In this document: positions 34,140-44,854 of the stretch, piece by piece
Numbering within the stretch: the first letter of the stretch is position 1
Layout: every line of letters begins with the position of its first letter
Source: Cornus controversa
Lineage: Eukaryota; Streptophyta; Magnoliopsida; Cornales; Cornaceae
Direction: 5' to 3'
Length of the DNA: 64,000 nt
Assembly (NCBI GenBank): GCA_026545225.1
Contig: CM048850.1
Location: forward strand, 29,894,257 to 29,958,256
The notes under the pieces: model-generated
What the model saw: the letters and a program-made list of their open reading frames with translations, nothing else
What the model was told of the DNA's origin: nothing
The model's database searches: none
Made by a program: the position numbers and the translations under genes

Positions 34140-34530
34140 ACCAATACGGTAAATCTACATTTTTGGTCCAAAGTGCCCCACCATCATTTCAAACCAAATC
34201 TCCACCCATCTTCCTTTCTCTCTATACACTCTCTCTCCTCACATTCACAGAACTCATCTTTCCCACTCACTACCACTGGTACATCTCCGAGTTCTCCGAA
34301 CCTGTTAGCATCCTCCATGTCTATGACACCGTTTTCCATGGCTTCTCCGCTTCCCTAACATCTTCTGAAGCCGCTTCAGTCCACCAACACCTTTCTGTCC
34401 TCACCTACTTCGAGGACTGCCGGAGACTGCTCCACACCACATGCTCACCGATTACGGATCTAATGTTATCATTTTTGACATTGGAATTTGGCGGAGCGCC
34501 GGATCGGTTGACAAACTGAGGATTTACTCT
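34140..34530 (+). pseudogene. Subtilase (SBT) propeptide fragment
   Basis: The frame encodes the inhibitor-I9-type propeptide of a plant subtilisin-like protease: FPTHYHWY, then ILHVYDTVFHGFSA, then LSVLTYFED and LHTT. In the +1 frame after about 34440 the start of the catalytic domain is still visible (DYGSNVII, then IGIW). It thus has a frame change plus loss of the catalytic triad. Plant subtilases are secreted serine proteases, and the propeptide normally holds the enzyme inactive until removed. No signal peptide precedes it; upstream sequence is element TIR. It is a captured, non-functional fragment. Confidence 0.82.
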
Positions 34531-34607
34531 TCTTGTTGGCGGCCAGGAAAGAGAGATAGATATAGATATATGTGTATGTGTGTGTGTAATATATATGTAT
34601 GTGGCGG

Positions 34608-34815
34608 CCATTGATTAAAGGCTTGATGGATTTCTTCATCCACCCAATGATGTGATTGAAAGATCTGTTCTCCAAAACCAGCACAACAATGGTTTTGATG
34701 GGTTGGTTTTGTTGCTATTGCATACACAATGGATGGAGTGGAAAACATATGAAAGAGTGAGAAAGAGCAAGAAAATGAAGGAAAATGGAAGTGGTCTGGC
34801 CTTAAACTTTTCCAT
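34608..34815 (-). pseudogene. Non-specific phospholipase C (NPC) N-terminal fragment
   Basis: On the minus strand an ATG at 34815 opens a typical signal peptide (basic start, long Leu/Phe-rich core). After a frame change the conserved phosphoesterase motif appears: [17 protein letters not shown], then GWMKKS. In plant NPCs the ENRSFDH block holds the catalytic residues that hydrolyse phospholipid head groups. Here the usual Asp is Asn, and the sequence ends after KPLING, near the usual end of the first conserved block. Everything downstream is missing. It lies opposite to the subtilase fragment inside the same element. Confidence 0.75.
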
Positions 34816-34828
34816 GCTTGATTGTGAA

Positions 34829-34910
34829 GAGATGGATGGGTATTGGGCAAACTGGTCATCAAAGTTTGGCTTAGAGTGTGAGATGGATGGGTATTGGGCA
34901 AACTGGTTAT
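34829..34910. repeat. 51-bp direct repeat within the Pack element
   Basis: GAGATGGATGGGTATTGGGC starts at 34829 and again at 34880. The two units are nearly identical, so the duplication is recent relative to the element. Confidence 0.85.
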
Positions 34911-35229
34911 GAAATAAAATTTTCATGTTCGCCGGTGGGTCGTCGGAGAGGGGGGTTCGCTGGAGAGGATGGCTTCACCGGGGGTGGAGGTGGATACAGA
35001 GAGAAAATATAGAGATATAGAGAGAGAGGGGTAATTGGGTAATAGTCTAAAAAGGTGAGGGGTAATTTGGACCTAAATGTATAGGTGCTTGTCAAATACA
35101 AAATTATTTGTTTTAATGTTGTCAAATATGAAATTACAATGTGTTAAGTGACTTTTTCACTCAATACTACTTAAATAGGGTCAACTTTTAAATATAGGCT
35201 CCAAAAGTAGACAAAAAAGAAATTGTCCC

Positions 35230-36962
35230 TTTTTTTTTTTATCTTATTATTATTCAGTGCTATCCCCTTCAAATATTTTTGTGGCTCTGTCACTGATCCC
35301 ATCCTGCCCAGTTCAGTTCAATCACAAATAAGAAACCATAAGTCAGCTGGTCCCGGGAATCAATGTCCAATATCCCTAAATCCCCAATTTGACATTGAAG
35401 GATCTCACTAGATAAATTTTTTCTGAATCATTTGCCATGTTCTTTGTTCTAAAATAGAACTATGAAAATTAATAATTCTAATAAACATGAATTTGAAGTT
35501 AGACTCGAGTTTTCTGGATTATGTTGATTGGTTAGACTTGATAACTAAATAAATTAACGAGGAACTAAGTTTTAAAAAATTGGTAGAAGATTATCCAATA
35601 TAAATATATTGTGTCAGAAGGAACTTCGTAGATGTGAATTATTTTGTCAAAGCCTATTGAAAGCTTATAAGATATTATTGAAAATTAGCTTCATTCTCTG
35701 TGAATCCTTCAGATACTCTTCACAATGAAAGTTTTTGGCTCTATTGTTTTGCCAAAAGAACGAGTAAGAAGGAATTGAAAATGCAAAGATTTAGAAAACA
35801 AGTTTCACTTTGTTTTCTTTTTAATATTAAAAAGAAAAAACTCTCTTGTAGTTGTTCTTCATATCTTCTGTTATGCTACAATCCGTTTCAACATCATTAC
35901 TTGTAATCTGATGTACTGCCAACATAGCAGCCATGTCAACACCACATGGATGCCTAGGTGGCTTTCATTGGAAGATCAAGAGTTGTCTTCAAAAGTGACT
36001 TGTCTACTCAACTACTTATATTTATATTTCTTAGTATTTTATGCATAGTAAGTTGTGTTTAATTTAGAATGAACAGCTTTGTGTTTTGTGTTAAAGTTGA
36101 GAGTTGTAATCATCATTAATGCGAAGTAGAAGATGAAGACTTATATCTATAGGCATTGAAGATGAAGATGTAACTTTGAACCTTGAATTATATTTGATAA
36201 TCGATTTTATAAAGTATAGCTCTTGTTATCCAACTCCTTCTCTTGTTGCGTCTTGTTGTTCTATATTTGCCTTCCTCCCTGTTATCCACCTGCGTCAATC
36301 TCTCTTTTTTAAGTTTCTTAGACATCTTCAGTCTGTAATAGGTACCATTGTTTCTTTCATTACCCACTTTGTGTTGAATATTGTTTGATGATTTTGTCTT
36401 AAAAATTGAATAATCCAAAAAATTCTTATTTAATGTATATGGCATTATTGCAAGTTGTATTAAATTGGATGAAATTCGAGGTTGTTTTTTTCTTTGGGAT
36501 AGAGTTGGTTATCTTCCTTGGATGTAATGGATTGCTATGATTATTGTCAACTCATTTCCAATTTTACCTTAGCTAATTACGATTTATAATAGTTTTACAT
36601 ACACTAGTTACCATTTTATTTAAGCAAATAGTTTGTAGAGACTAGAGACTATCCTTTGGTTTAGATAGAGTTGCTCAAGTAGTAGTCATGTAAGAGGGTT
36701 CTCATATGTCAGAGAAACCACAGGCAACGGGAATAATGAAACTATAACTTTGATCAATCTTTGGAAGAAGCGATTGAAGAAGAAAAGGAATTAAAACATA
36801 CTTGTATCGGCATGGAAGTTATTACATTGTTTGGGTTTTATTATGACTTCAAGATGCATGGAAGAACCGTGTCTTTACTGGGCAATGTAAACAAAGGTTG
36901 CTGTTTAGATGGGACATGATTTTATCTGAAAATCCCGTTCTTGTGATAGATGGAGGAGCCTT
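35230..36962. other. AT-rich intergenic sequence, no gene recognised
   Basis: Several 60-85-codon frames occur but none has a recognisable domain or plausible splice context. Confidence 0.5.
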
Positions 36963-37184
36963 TCAAAGTTGATTTATTTGTCCGTTGGAAGGGGAGGGAT
37001 AAGAAGAAATTGCTGATGGAAGGACCGTATAAACCACAAGTGGCGTCCTCACCTTATGAAAACCATCTTTCCATGTGAAAGCACCTGATATGATTGGTTC
37101 CGGAGTTATCTGTGGTCCACTCACCTTCACTATGAAGGATTTTGTCTCCCCAATAGCTGAGAATGAAAGAATTGATGGCTCCAC
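36963..37184 (-). pseudogene. Subtilase C-terminal (fibronectin III-like) fragment
   Basis: The minus strand encodes the end of a cucumisin-like subtilase: VEPSILSFSAIGETKSF, then VSGP, SGAFTWKDG and HKVRTPLVVYTVLP. This is the Fn3-like domain that ends plant subtilases. The remaining exons are not seen within 1.5 kb upstream on that strand, so it is an isolated relic. Its sequence type differs from the propeptide fragment at 34.1 kb, so the two need not come from one gene. Confidence 0.8.
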
Positions 37185-38705
37185 CTTGAAAGGTTATTTG
37201 TTTTACACAAATTTATTTCATTCTATCTTAATGATGTGGGGGTGCATAGCACAATGTGCAACTTCAAGCACAGTATTCTAGTCATCATCGAACATTCAGG
37301 GACCAAGAGCATGGTGTAGTTAATTACGTCAATACGGCACCTATTTTCTTTTTCAATGTTGGAGTTGTTTGACAGAAAGCAAAATAGGGTAACCCGTTAT
37401 ACCTTCCTCTCGTGGGAATGGCAGCGCATAACAGAAGCCGCGAGCAGTACAAGGTAGAAAAGAGAGAGCACAGGTAGCTTGCCCATTTTTGGTTTTGTAG
37501 AAAAGAACCTTTTGATTCTAATTTCTAAGGGCAAGATTGGTGCCTCATGAAGATTAGATTTCTGCTTATATATAGGGAAACTTTGTTAGTTTTGTTTGTC
37601 TGTAGCATTTCAACTATGACATTGCTAAGCACAAGGTCTTTCTTTGGTTGCATGTAGGTTGTTAATTTTGTTGTTAATATCGGTTCATAACACTATGACT
37701 CCTCTTTCATGATCAATTATATCTTCCAGCAGCAATATTTCATTCTCATCCTCTCTCAGCCTCTCTTGCTCTCTGTCTGTGTGTGTAACTCTGCTCTTGA
37801 CATTTTATATTGGTAATTATATATACTATATTTGTTTTGTTAGTCTTGTTAGTATTTGTGTTTTATAAGCTTTGCATAGCTGTTTCGATGTTGATTTACC
37901 ACATGAAATAAATGCACTTAGTGAGCTCCGTTCTAGTTATAGAATTTCTCTTGGTAACTAAAGCTTCATGCCTTTCTGGAATCCAGCTCCTCCTCCACAA
38001 GTAGCATTATTATCTTCATTGATTATCAATGATTGATCATTTTTACCACATAAAATGGTAAAAATGTTTCTAATCACTAACAGTGAGTTTTGACAAGTAG
38101 GAGAGAAAAGAACTTAGAAAATAGCATTAATTGTTATAGAAAAGAAAAGAAACAATATATATATATATATATATTATGTGTGTTTGTGTGTGTATGCATT
38201 GGTAAGTGTTCTGAAAATATAGCTGAGAGAGAAGAAAGTGGGCTTTCACTCCTATTCTTGTCTTTCCTTTCCTTTCATTTTTCACTTGGCAAATGTTATG
38301 AAAATATAGCAGAGAGAGAAGAAATGAGAACAGGGAATTAAAAATAAAATAAAAATAATGGGAAATTAGTTCTAACCAGTAATGGGTACCAAAATTGACC
38401 CCTATCTCACTTCTAAACGAAGGACTGTAGCTCGATTTCAAGATTTTCTTTCAAGAGAACAATGGATAGCAGTGGATCTATCCAATAAAAAAGTGTTTCC
38501 TCTTCTCTCTTTTAGGTTCATCAATTGGTGTCGTGGGAGTCTTCAATTTGTCTACCAACCTGACGAAAAGTCCGTTTGCGATTGCTTTTCAATATCTTAA
38601 AATCGCTTTTATCTTAAACCTTACTAAAAGTCTGTTTGCGATTACTTTTCAATAGCTTAAAATCGCTTTTATCTTCAATTTTTTATTTTAGACGTTTTTG
38701 ACAAT
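37185..38705. other. Intergenic sequence with a short direct repeat
   Basis: No gene is recognised. AAAAGTC(C/T)GTTTGCGATT(G/A)CTTTTCAATA..TTAAAATCGC occurs at about 38567 and again at about 38623, a tandem duplication of about 56 bp. A (TA)n run lies at 38156-38174 with a GTGT stretch after it. Confidence 0.5.
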
Positions 38706-39434
38706 TAGGGATGGCAACGGGGCGGGTACGGCACGGGTTTGCCTAAACCCGTCCCCGTTCCGCTACCTTCAACACAATTACCAAACCCGCCGCGGGTTTG
38801 AAACGGGATAAAATTTTAAAACCCATCCCCGCCCCGTTGGGAGAAACCCCATCCCGTCCCCGCCCCGTTTAAAATTTCAAAAGAGGTGGAACGAGACGGG
38901 CGAGGCGGAACCCCTCCCCACAAAATTGTAACCACATCAAACATCAATAAAAATTAATTTTTTAAAAAAATACGAGCCTAGTGGGTAGTATCAAGTTTGA
39001 TACTATTAAATTCAAAATAGTATAACCCCTGTTTAAGAAGTAAAATGATAAGATTCCACAATTAAATAGCTTATTACAGAAAATATATTTCACAACTAAA
39101 TAACTTAGTAACAAGTTTGATCCAACAATTAAAGAAGTGTTAATACAACAAAAAGATAAAATGAAAACATAAGTCTTAATACAACCAAAAGTAAAATTAT
39201 AATTTGTATATATATATATATACACATATAAATATATTTATAATAATAAAATATATATGCGGGGCGGGTATGGGGCGGGTTATTATAGAGTCCCGAACCC
39301 GCCCCGTACCCGCGGCGGGTTTTGATTTTTTTTCCCAAACCCGCCCCTACGAAAAAAAAATAGCTCTCATACCCTCCCTAAACGGGGCGGGACGGGGCGG
39401 AAACCCGGCGGGGCGGACAAAATTGTCATCCCTA
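38706..39434. mobile_element. hAT-type non-autonomous element, TAGGGATGGCAA family
   Basis: Left TAGGGATGGCAAC pairs with the reverse complement of the right end, TAGGGATGACAAT. A perfect 8-bp target duplication TTGACAAT flanks it (38698-38705 and 39435-39442). The ends are very GC-rich (GGGGCGGG and CCCGCCCC words) while the core is AT-rich with a TA run at 39209-39222. There is no transposase. TIR and duplication length together support the hAT superfamily. Confidence 0.85.
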
Positions 39435-39513
39435 TTGACAATCATTAAAAACATTTTGTCTTTTTCTTAACTTAGTAGAGCTTCTAAATGAAGCTAAAAT
39501 TTCAAACTTTTGT

Positions 39514-39734
39514 TAGGGCTGCTACTCGGGCAAGTTAGAAGTACAATTTAAGCTTAATTCGACATATAAAATGTTCAACCTTAATTCAACAACCCAACCT
39601 TAAAATTTTAAACTCGAGTTGAGATTTCGAGTTCGAAAGTCAAGTTAATTCGAGTTATCTGTATGACCAATTTCTACGTTGAAAATTTAAAGTGATTTTT
39701 AGTTAGTTTCACATCAGATTATTCGTAAACACAA

Positions 39735-39777
<43 letters not shown>

Positions 39778-40108
39778 CTTAATGCAAATTTTTAAAAAAT
39801 TATAAACAAATTTTTAAGAAATGAATTTTCTGAAGTGTTGACAATAAATTAATATTTAAATAAAGGAAGTTGAAAAGAAAAAAAGTTATCATAATTTAAA
39901 TAGTATATATAATATATATTTAAACTAAAAAATGTATAAAAATCATATTATAATTCGGGTTTGGGTTGTTGGCACCTCAACCCAAGCCCAACCCTAATTA
40001 AGTTTGGATTGAGATTTTTTAATCCAAGCTCAACTCTAATTGTAAAAATAATTTTCAAGCTCGTAAAAAATCGAGCTGTGCTCGGGTTGAGTTTGGGTTG
40101 CACCCCTA
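39514..40108. mobile_element. hAT-type non-autonomous element, TAGGGNTGC family, copy 1
   Basis: Left TAGGGCTGCTACTCGGGC pairs with the reverse complement of the right end (TAGGGGTGCAACCC). The flanking octamers ACTTTTGT and GTTTTTGT match at 6 of 8. The interior is rich in CTCGAGTT and CAACCC/GGGTTG words with an AT-rich core and a TA run at 39740-39775. There is no coding capacity. Confidence 0.6.
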
Positions 40109-40340
40109 GTTTTTGTAACTGTGTTGGGAGTAAAGGTTCTATATTTTAGGTAATTTTAGCGCTTTTTTTTTTATAAAGACAATTTCACCCCTTCTTATAT
40201 AATTTTTTTGTTATTATCAAATATAATAATATTTTATTAAAGGGTGTTTTTTTAAAAAAAAAGCAATAGAAGTGCTTTAAAAATAGTGCTACCAAACAGA
40301 TTAAAAAATACATTAATTGTGAAAAGTACTTAATATAATT
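40109..40340. other. AT-rich spacer between hAT-type elements
   Basis: No gene or repeat terminus is seen. Confidence 0.5.
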
Positions 40341-40930
40341 AGGGGTGGAGTCAGGATTGCAAAGTGGGGAGGGCTAAAAGTAATAAATTTTGAAAATGAA
40401 TACAGTAATTTTTATGACAAAGATATATTATAAATATTCAAAAATAAACAAAAAAACGAGGATGTTTTCATATAGATAAATCAAGTACATCATAGATAGA
40501 TACAAAAATAAATATGACATTTTCTTAAGTAAGCTATTGAACATAAACCCTTCGATCCTTAAGAGAGTCAAATTCATTAACTACTGAATCTATATCAATA
40601 TCTGCAGTAAGTTCTCTTTCAATGTTGTGAATCATGCAATTTACAAGAAATTCATTACTCATTTTGTTGCGAAGTTCAGTTTTGACACACTTCATTACAC
40701 AAAAAGTTCGTTCTATTGTTGTCGTGGAAAAGAGGAGAGTCAATATGAGACGGATCAATCTATCAATCAGATTATATATTTATTTATGTTATTCAACTCT
40801 TGAAAATTTTGAAGGAGGTTGCTGTCTCTGCTCATTAGAAGTTGCTCCATTTTTTTATCTATCATTTTCCAGTTTATAGAACGAAAACAAAAATTTCATC
40901 TTACAATGAAAGTGTCTCGATATTCTGAAA
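40341..40930 (-). mobile_element. Truncated hAT element with transposase C-terminal fragment
   Basis: TAGGGGTGGAGTCAGG at about 40342 looks like the terminus of a TTF-zinc-finger hAT element. Inward, the minus strand encodes the end of its transposase (see 40534-40785). The other terminus and most of the transposase gene are missing; the block ends near 40930. Confidence 0.55.
40534..40785 (-). pseudogene. hAT transposase dimerisation domain (TTF-type), fragment
   Basis: The minus strand encodes LIRLILTLLFSTTTIERTF followed by MKCVKTELRNKM and NCMIHNIERE, the conserved C-terminal dimerisation region of plant hAT transposases with N-terminal TTF zinc fingers. Only about 80 residues remain of a protein normally 600-800 long; the RNase H-like catalytic core is absent. 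It is transposon debris. Confidence 0.75.
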
Positions 40931-41138
40931 CAATAGAGGCGGGGTCGGCTCTGAAATTCCCAAAAGGTTAAGAGGCCCTAAGCGAACTTTTTAACAAACA
41001 TAACACAAATTTTATTCTCCTTAAGATATTTGTTCACATTTCACAAATTACAACAAAGATAACTTTGCTAAAAAATAGTAAATATGCACGTATATAAGAT
41101 TTTTATTAGGAAATTTTAGTATAATAACAAATAAAAAA
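40931..41138. other. Possible fragment of the CAGGGCCGGC-type hAT family
   Basis: GGCGGGGTCGGCTCTGAAATT followed by GAGGCCCTAAGCGAAC resembles the left end of the element at 48972-49489 (GGCCGGCCCTG...CGGTCGCTTTGGG). No matching right end is found nearby. Confidence 0.3.
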
Positions 41139-41780
41139 TGTAAATAAAAAATAAACAATTTATTGGAGAATGTATAAACCGACCTCTTACTATTTAGCCT
41201 CTTCTCTAATTTGTTGATGATTTTCTGAAATACTAAGTATTTAATTATATATATATATATATATATACAATAGTGTTCAACTACTCTCTGGTGAGTAGGG
41301 GGTAGTCTACACACTTTTAATTATAGGCTTAGGATTTAATCCTAAAACTGTTAATTAAAATAAGGTTCTTCACTCTTATATTAAGAAACTTACCAAAATT
41401 TTATTTCTATCAAACACTAATAATATAAAATGACAATAATAGACATTACTTAATAGAAAATGTAAATAAAAAATAAACAATTTATTGGAGAATGTATAAA
41501 CCGACCTCTTACTATTTAGCCTCTTCTCTAATTTGTTGATGATTTTCTGAAATACTGAGTATTTAATTATATATATATATATATACACAATAGTGTTCAA
41601 CTACTCTCTGGTGAGTAGGGGGTAGTCTACACACTTTTAATTATAGCCTTAGGATTTAATCCTAAGACTGTTAATTAAAATAAGGTTCTTCACTCTTATA
41701 TTAAGAAACTTACCAAAATTTTATTTCTATCAAACACTAATAATATAAAATGACAATAATAGACATTACTTAATAGAAAA
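41139..41780. repeat. 322-bp tandem duplication including a transposon arm
   Basis: The segments starting TGTAAATAAAAAATAAAC at 41139 and 41461 are nearly identical for about 320 bp. Each contains a flank, a TA run and the inverted-repeat arm beginning CAATAGTGTTCAACTACTC. The second copy's arm is the left arm of the foldback element. Confidence 0.85.
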
Positions 41781-42658
41781 GAAAAAAATTGTTATGAAAA
41801 CCCAATGACCTTATCAAAGTCTTAATTATATACTCCCTGTTTCATAAGGAATTTTTATTTTTTTGGGCAAATTTACCTTGAAGCTTTCCTGATAAAAACT
41901 TCATATTATTTTTGTTGGAATGACCATTATCTATCTATATCTATATCTATATCTACCTATAAAAGTGAAAGGAATTTTGCTTATTTCTATGCATTTTCAC
42001 ACTTTTTTAATACCATTTTATTTATTTATTTTTACCATAAAAGTGTGAGGAACTTTTATTTATCGACACTAATTAACCTCCAGCTGAAAACCTATGTCTA
42101 CCTTATCATAAATATTGGAACTTTCTTTCTCTTTAAATGTAAAATTTTAATTTATATATACCCTCCGCGCATATGGTCTTTATAAATTATGTTATTTAAA
42201 AATATATTTCTTAATAGAGTTTTCAATCGGTCCAGATAGATATTGTGGAGTCTGATGTTTTGGATGATTGATTATTAATAATAATAGTTTCTTTCTTGAC
42301 TTGAAAAAAAGAAAATTCTTTCTAAATGGCTCACAGTTAATACCTTTTTAAACTATTAAATTATGTTATTAATAAATATGTTCTTCAAATGATATAGACG
42401 TTCCAGTTAATACCTTTTTAAACTATTAAATTATGTTATTAAAAATGGGGTTTCCATAACAAATTTTTTCTTTTATTTTAAATAATGTTTATTATTGTCA
42501 TTTTACATTATTAGTGTTTAATAAAAATAAAATTTTGGTAAGTTTCCTAATATAAGAGTGAAGAATCTTATTTTAATTAACAATCTTAGGATTAAATCCT
42601 AAGGCTATAATTAAAAGTATGTAGACTACTCTCTACTCATCGGGGAGTAGTTGAACAC

Positions 42659-42662
<4 letters not shown>
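41588..42662. mobile_element. Foldback-like element with arms of about 175 bp
   Basis: The arm at 41588-41762 (CAATAGTGTTCAACTACTC...) is the inverted partner of 42488-42662 (...GAGTAGTTGAACACTATT) with few differences. Both outer ends abut TA runs, so the target looks TA-rich and no duplication can be read. The core is AT-rich with a 40-bp direct repeat (about 42333-42372 and 42401-42440) and no coding capacity. Superfamily is undetermined. Confidence 0.7.
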
Positions 42663-42695
<33 letters not shown>

Positions 42696-44261
42696 GTTAA
42701 GAACTATTGGGAAAAGAACCGGAAAAGAAAAGAAAAAATAGGACTTTTAGAAATAACTTACATACTTAATCTCCTCTAAATATTTTTATCAAAGTTCTAG
42801 AACTACCATGAATGATTGAACGAATAATTTTTTAGGTCATGTGATCACATGACTCGGTGCAATTATATAGTACTCTATACATAAACTGTATAAATTTAAA
42901 CTTTAAAGTATATTATGTCATGCTTGGGTTTAAAATTAAATAGGCCAATTAAATTTATTATTAGAGGCTCAAAATATAAATAATGTAATAAAAATAGTGA
43001 ACTGGGCTAGTGGGCCGTGAACTAATAAACACGGTAGTAGTAAAAAAAAAAATGAGACCTGGGCTATAGCTCAGGTCAGCCCATTAATAGTTCTGCCCTG
43101 AATTTAACGTATCACCAAACTCTAAAAATGATTTTTACTAACAATATGTTTTGACAGCTTTACTGACAAAAAAAAAAAAATCATTTTTTTCATTCTAAGA
43201 CCAACACCAAGTCACCGTAAATCATCTCAACAAACCCTTTTATCTACTTCATGCATATTGCATAAGTTGAGACAATGACTCCTACTTTAGGGGTAGCGTT
43301 ACATTACATAAAAGAATTAGCATAAAGAATTAGTTTACACATACAAATTTTCTATTCATCATTCTTGAAATATCCAAATGTTCTTTCCTTGTTTTCAAGC
43401 CCATTAAAATGGAAACCATATGCATTCTCTTTATTATTCATTTTCTTGCTGCTCAACCAAATTATAGGAGAGAAAGGTACATCTATTTTCTCAAGGATAT
43501 ATCTTTCATCACTCTCCTCTTCACTTTTCCATTATTCATACCAAACAGAGCTTTAGATAATAATGTAGTATTTTATCCTTCATGTTTAAAAGAAGGAAAG
43601 AGTGGCAATTCACATTCTACAATTATATTTTTATTTATTTTATTTTTTTATTTTAAAAAAAATTGAAGAATCCTTCCCACCACCATCCCTTTGGACTTAT
43701 AACCGGCAAAGAGAACCTTGAATATGTGCAATGACTCAATCCTTCCAAATCACTTCTAATCCGTACTTTTCTCTCCCTTTTAACAAACTAAACATAAAAG
43801 ACACTTCCCTCCCTTTCCTTTCTTTTCTCTTCTTTTCTTTTCTTTTCTTTCCAATTCCATCAATCCAAACTAGCTCTTAAAGTTGGGTATTTTTGCATCA
43901 TGTGAGAATCTAACTCATGACGTTTGGGTTTACGGTTTGCCCAAAAAACTCCTTATTTACTGGACCACTCATGAAGATTATTTGCATTCAAATTTTCACT
44001 TGAGAGTATTTTATTTTTGCAAATAGCTAGAAATGGTTGAAGCCAAATCAAAATTTCACTCACCTTGCATGTGATGTTGGCTCACTCTCAGGCCTATTTA
44101 TTAATAACATGTGAAATGTATCCTTTTGACTTGGAAATTATAATATAAAAGGAGCCCCATACTGGTCATTTGTGGTCCGCGATATAAACAATTAGAATTG
44201 AATGTCAATAATAAGTGCGTGTTTAAATGTATATGGAACATTATAAATAAGGGCTATTGCT

Positions 44262-44307
<46 letters not shown>

Positions 44308-44854
44308 ATTTAGGTATGTATCCCTACTTTTCCTCTAAAATCTTGCCAAGGCAAGGGACAAGCAATCATGTTTCTATCTAATCTATTGCTCTGATTTGCA
44401 TTACCCATCTCTATACAACATTTTTAGATTATTAATTTAGTCTGAGAGAAGGATTAATTTACTCTATAAAGCATTGTTTTTTTTCATGGAACATAATTAA
44501 TGTTGATTTATAGAAAAAATATTGATCACTCCTAATTGAGTTATGAATAGTAAGGGTGAGTGTGAGTCACTCAATCCTACTGGGTTATAAATAAATAAAT
44601 ATTGGAAAAGAAAAAAAAATAGACAGAGTGAGTGTGCTGATTAATTTAATTAGGAAGAACTTTTTATTACTTTTGGATATCAACTAAATTCCCCACTTTA
44701 ATGTTACTTTGACCAACCAATTAAATTTGGATGGTTGATTAGACAATAGACATATAGTTTTGATATATCTATATAACACAACTCTTATTATTAGAGGCAG
44801 TAATGGAAAACAAAAGACAGATTGGGTTACTCTCTCTCTCTCTCTCTCTCTTTT
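42663..44854. other. AT-rich intergenic sequence downstream of the peroxidase gene
   Basis: No gene is recognised. There are TA runs at 42663-42692 and 44262-44303, a pyrimidine-only tract near 43800-43850, and a (CT)n run at 44831-44851. Read on the minus strand, that run lies just after the peroxidase stop and so in its 3' UTR. Confidence 0.5.

Larger units (their letters stand above)
34052..35229. mobile_element. Pack-type TIR element carrying two gene fragments
   Basis: Left GGGACAATTTACTTTTTGAC (34052) and the reverse complement of the right end, GGGACAATTTCTTTTTTGTC (35229), form matching termini. A second inverted block follows on both sides: AGTATTGGATGAAAAAGCCA near 34104 against AGTATTGAGTGAAAAAGTCA near 35170. 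A third subterminal block (GGTCCAAA...CCCC) also pairs. Flanks are T-runs, so a target duplication cannot be proved. The interior carries a subtilase propeptide fragment (+) and a phospholipase C fragment (-). Long TIRs with captured host gene pieces are the definition of Pack-MULEs; assignment to Mutator is inferred because the element has no transposase. Confidence 0.7.

Noticed and set aside
34405..34611. Minus-strand frame with Ile-Ser and Thr-His runs
   Set aside because: It is a shadow of a short GT/TA repeat and the antisense of the subtilase fragment.
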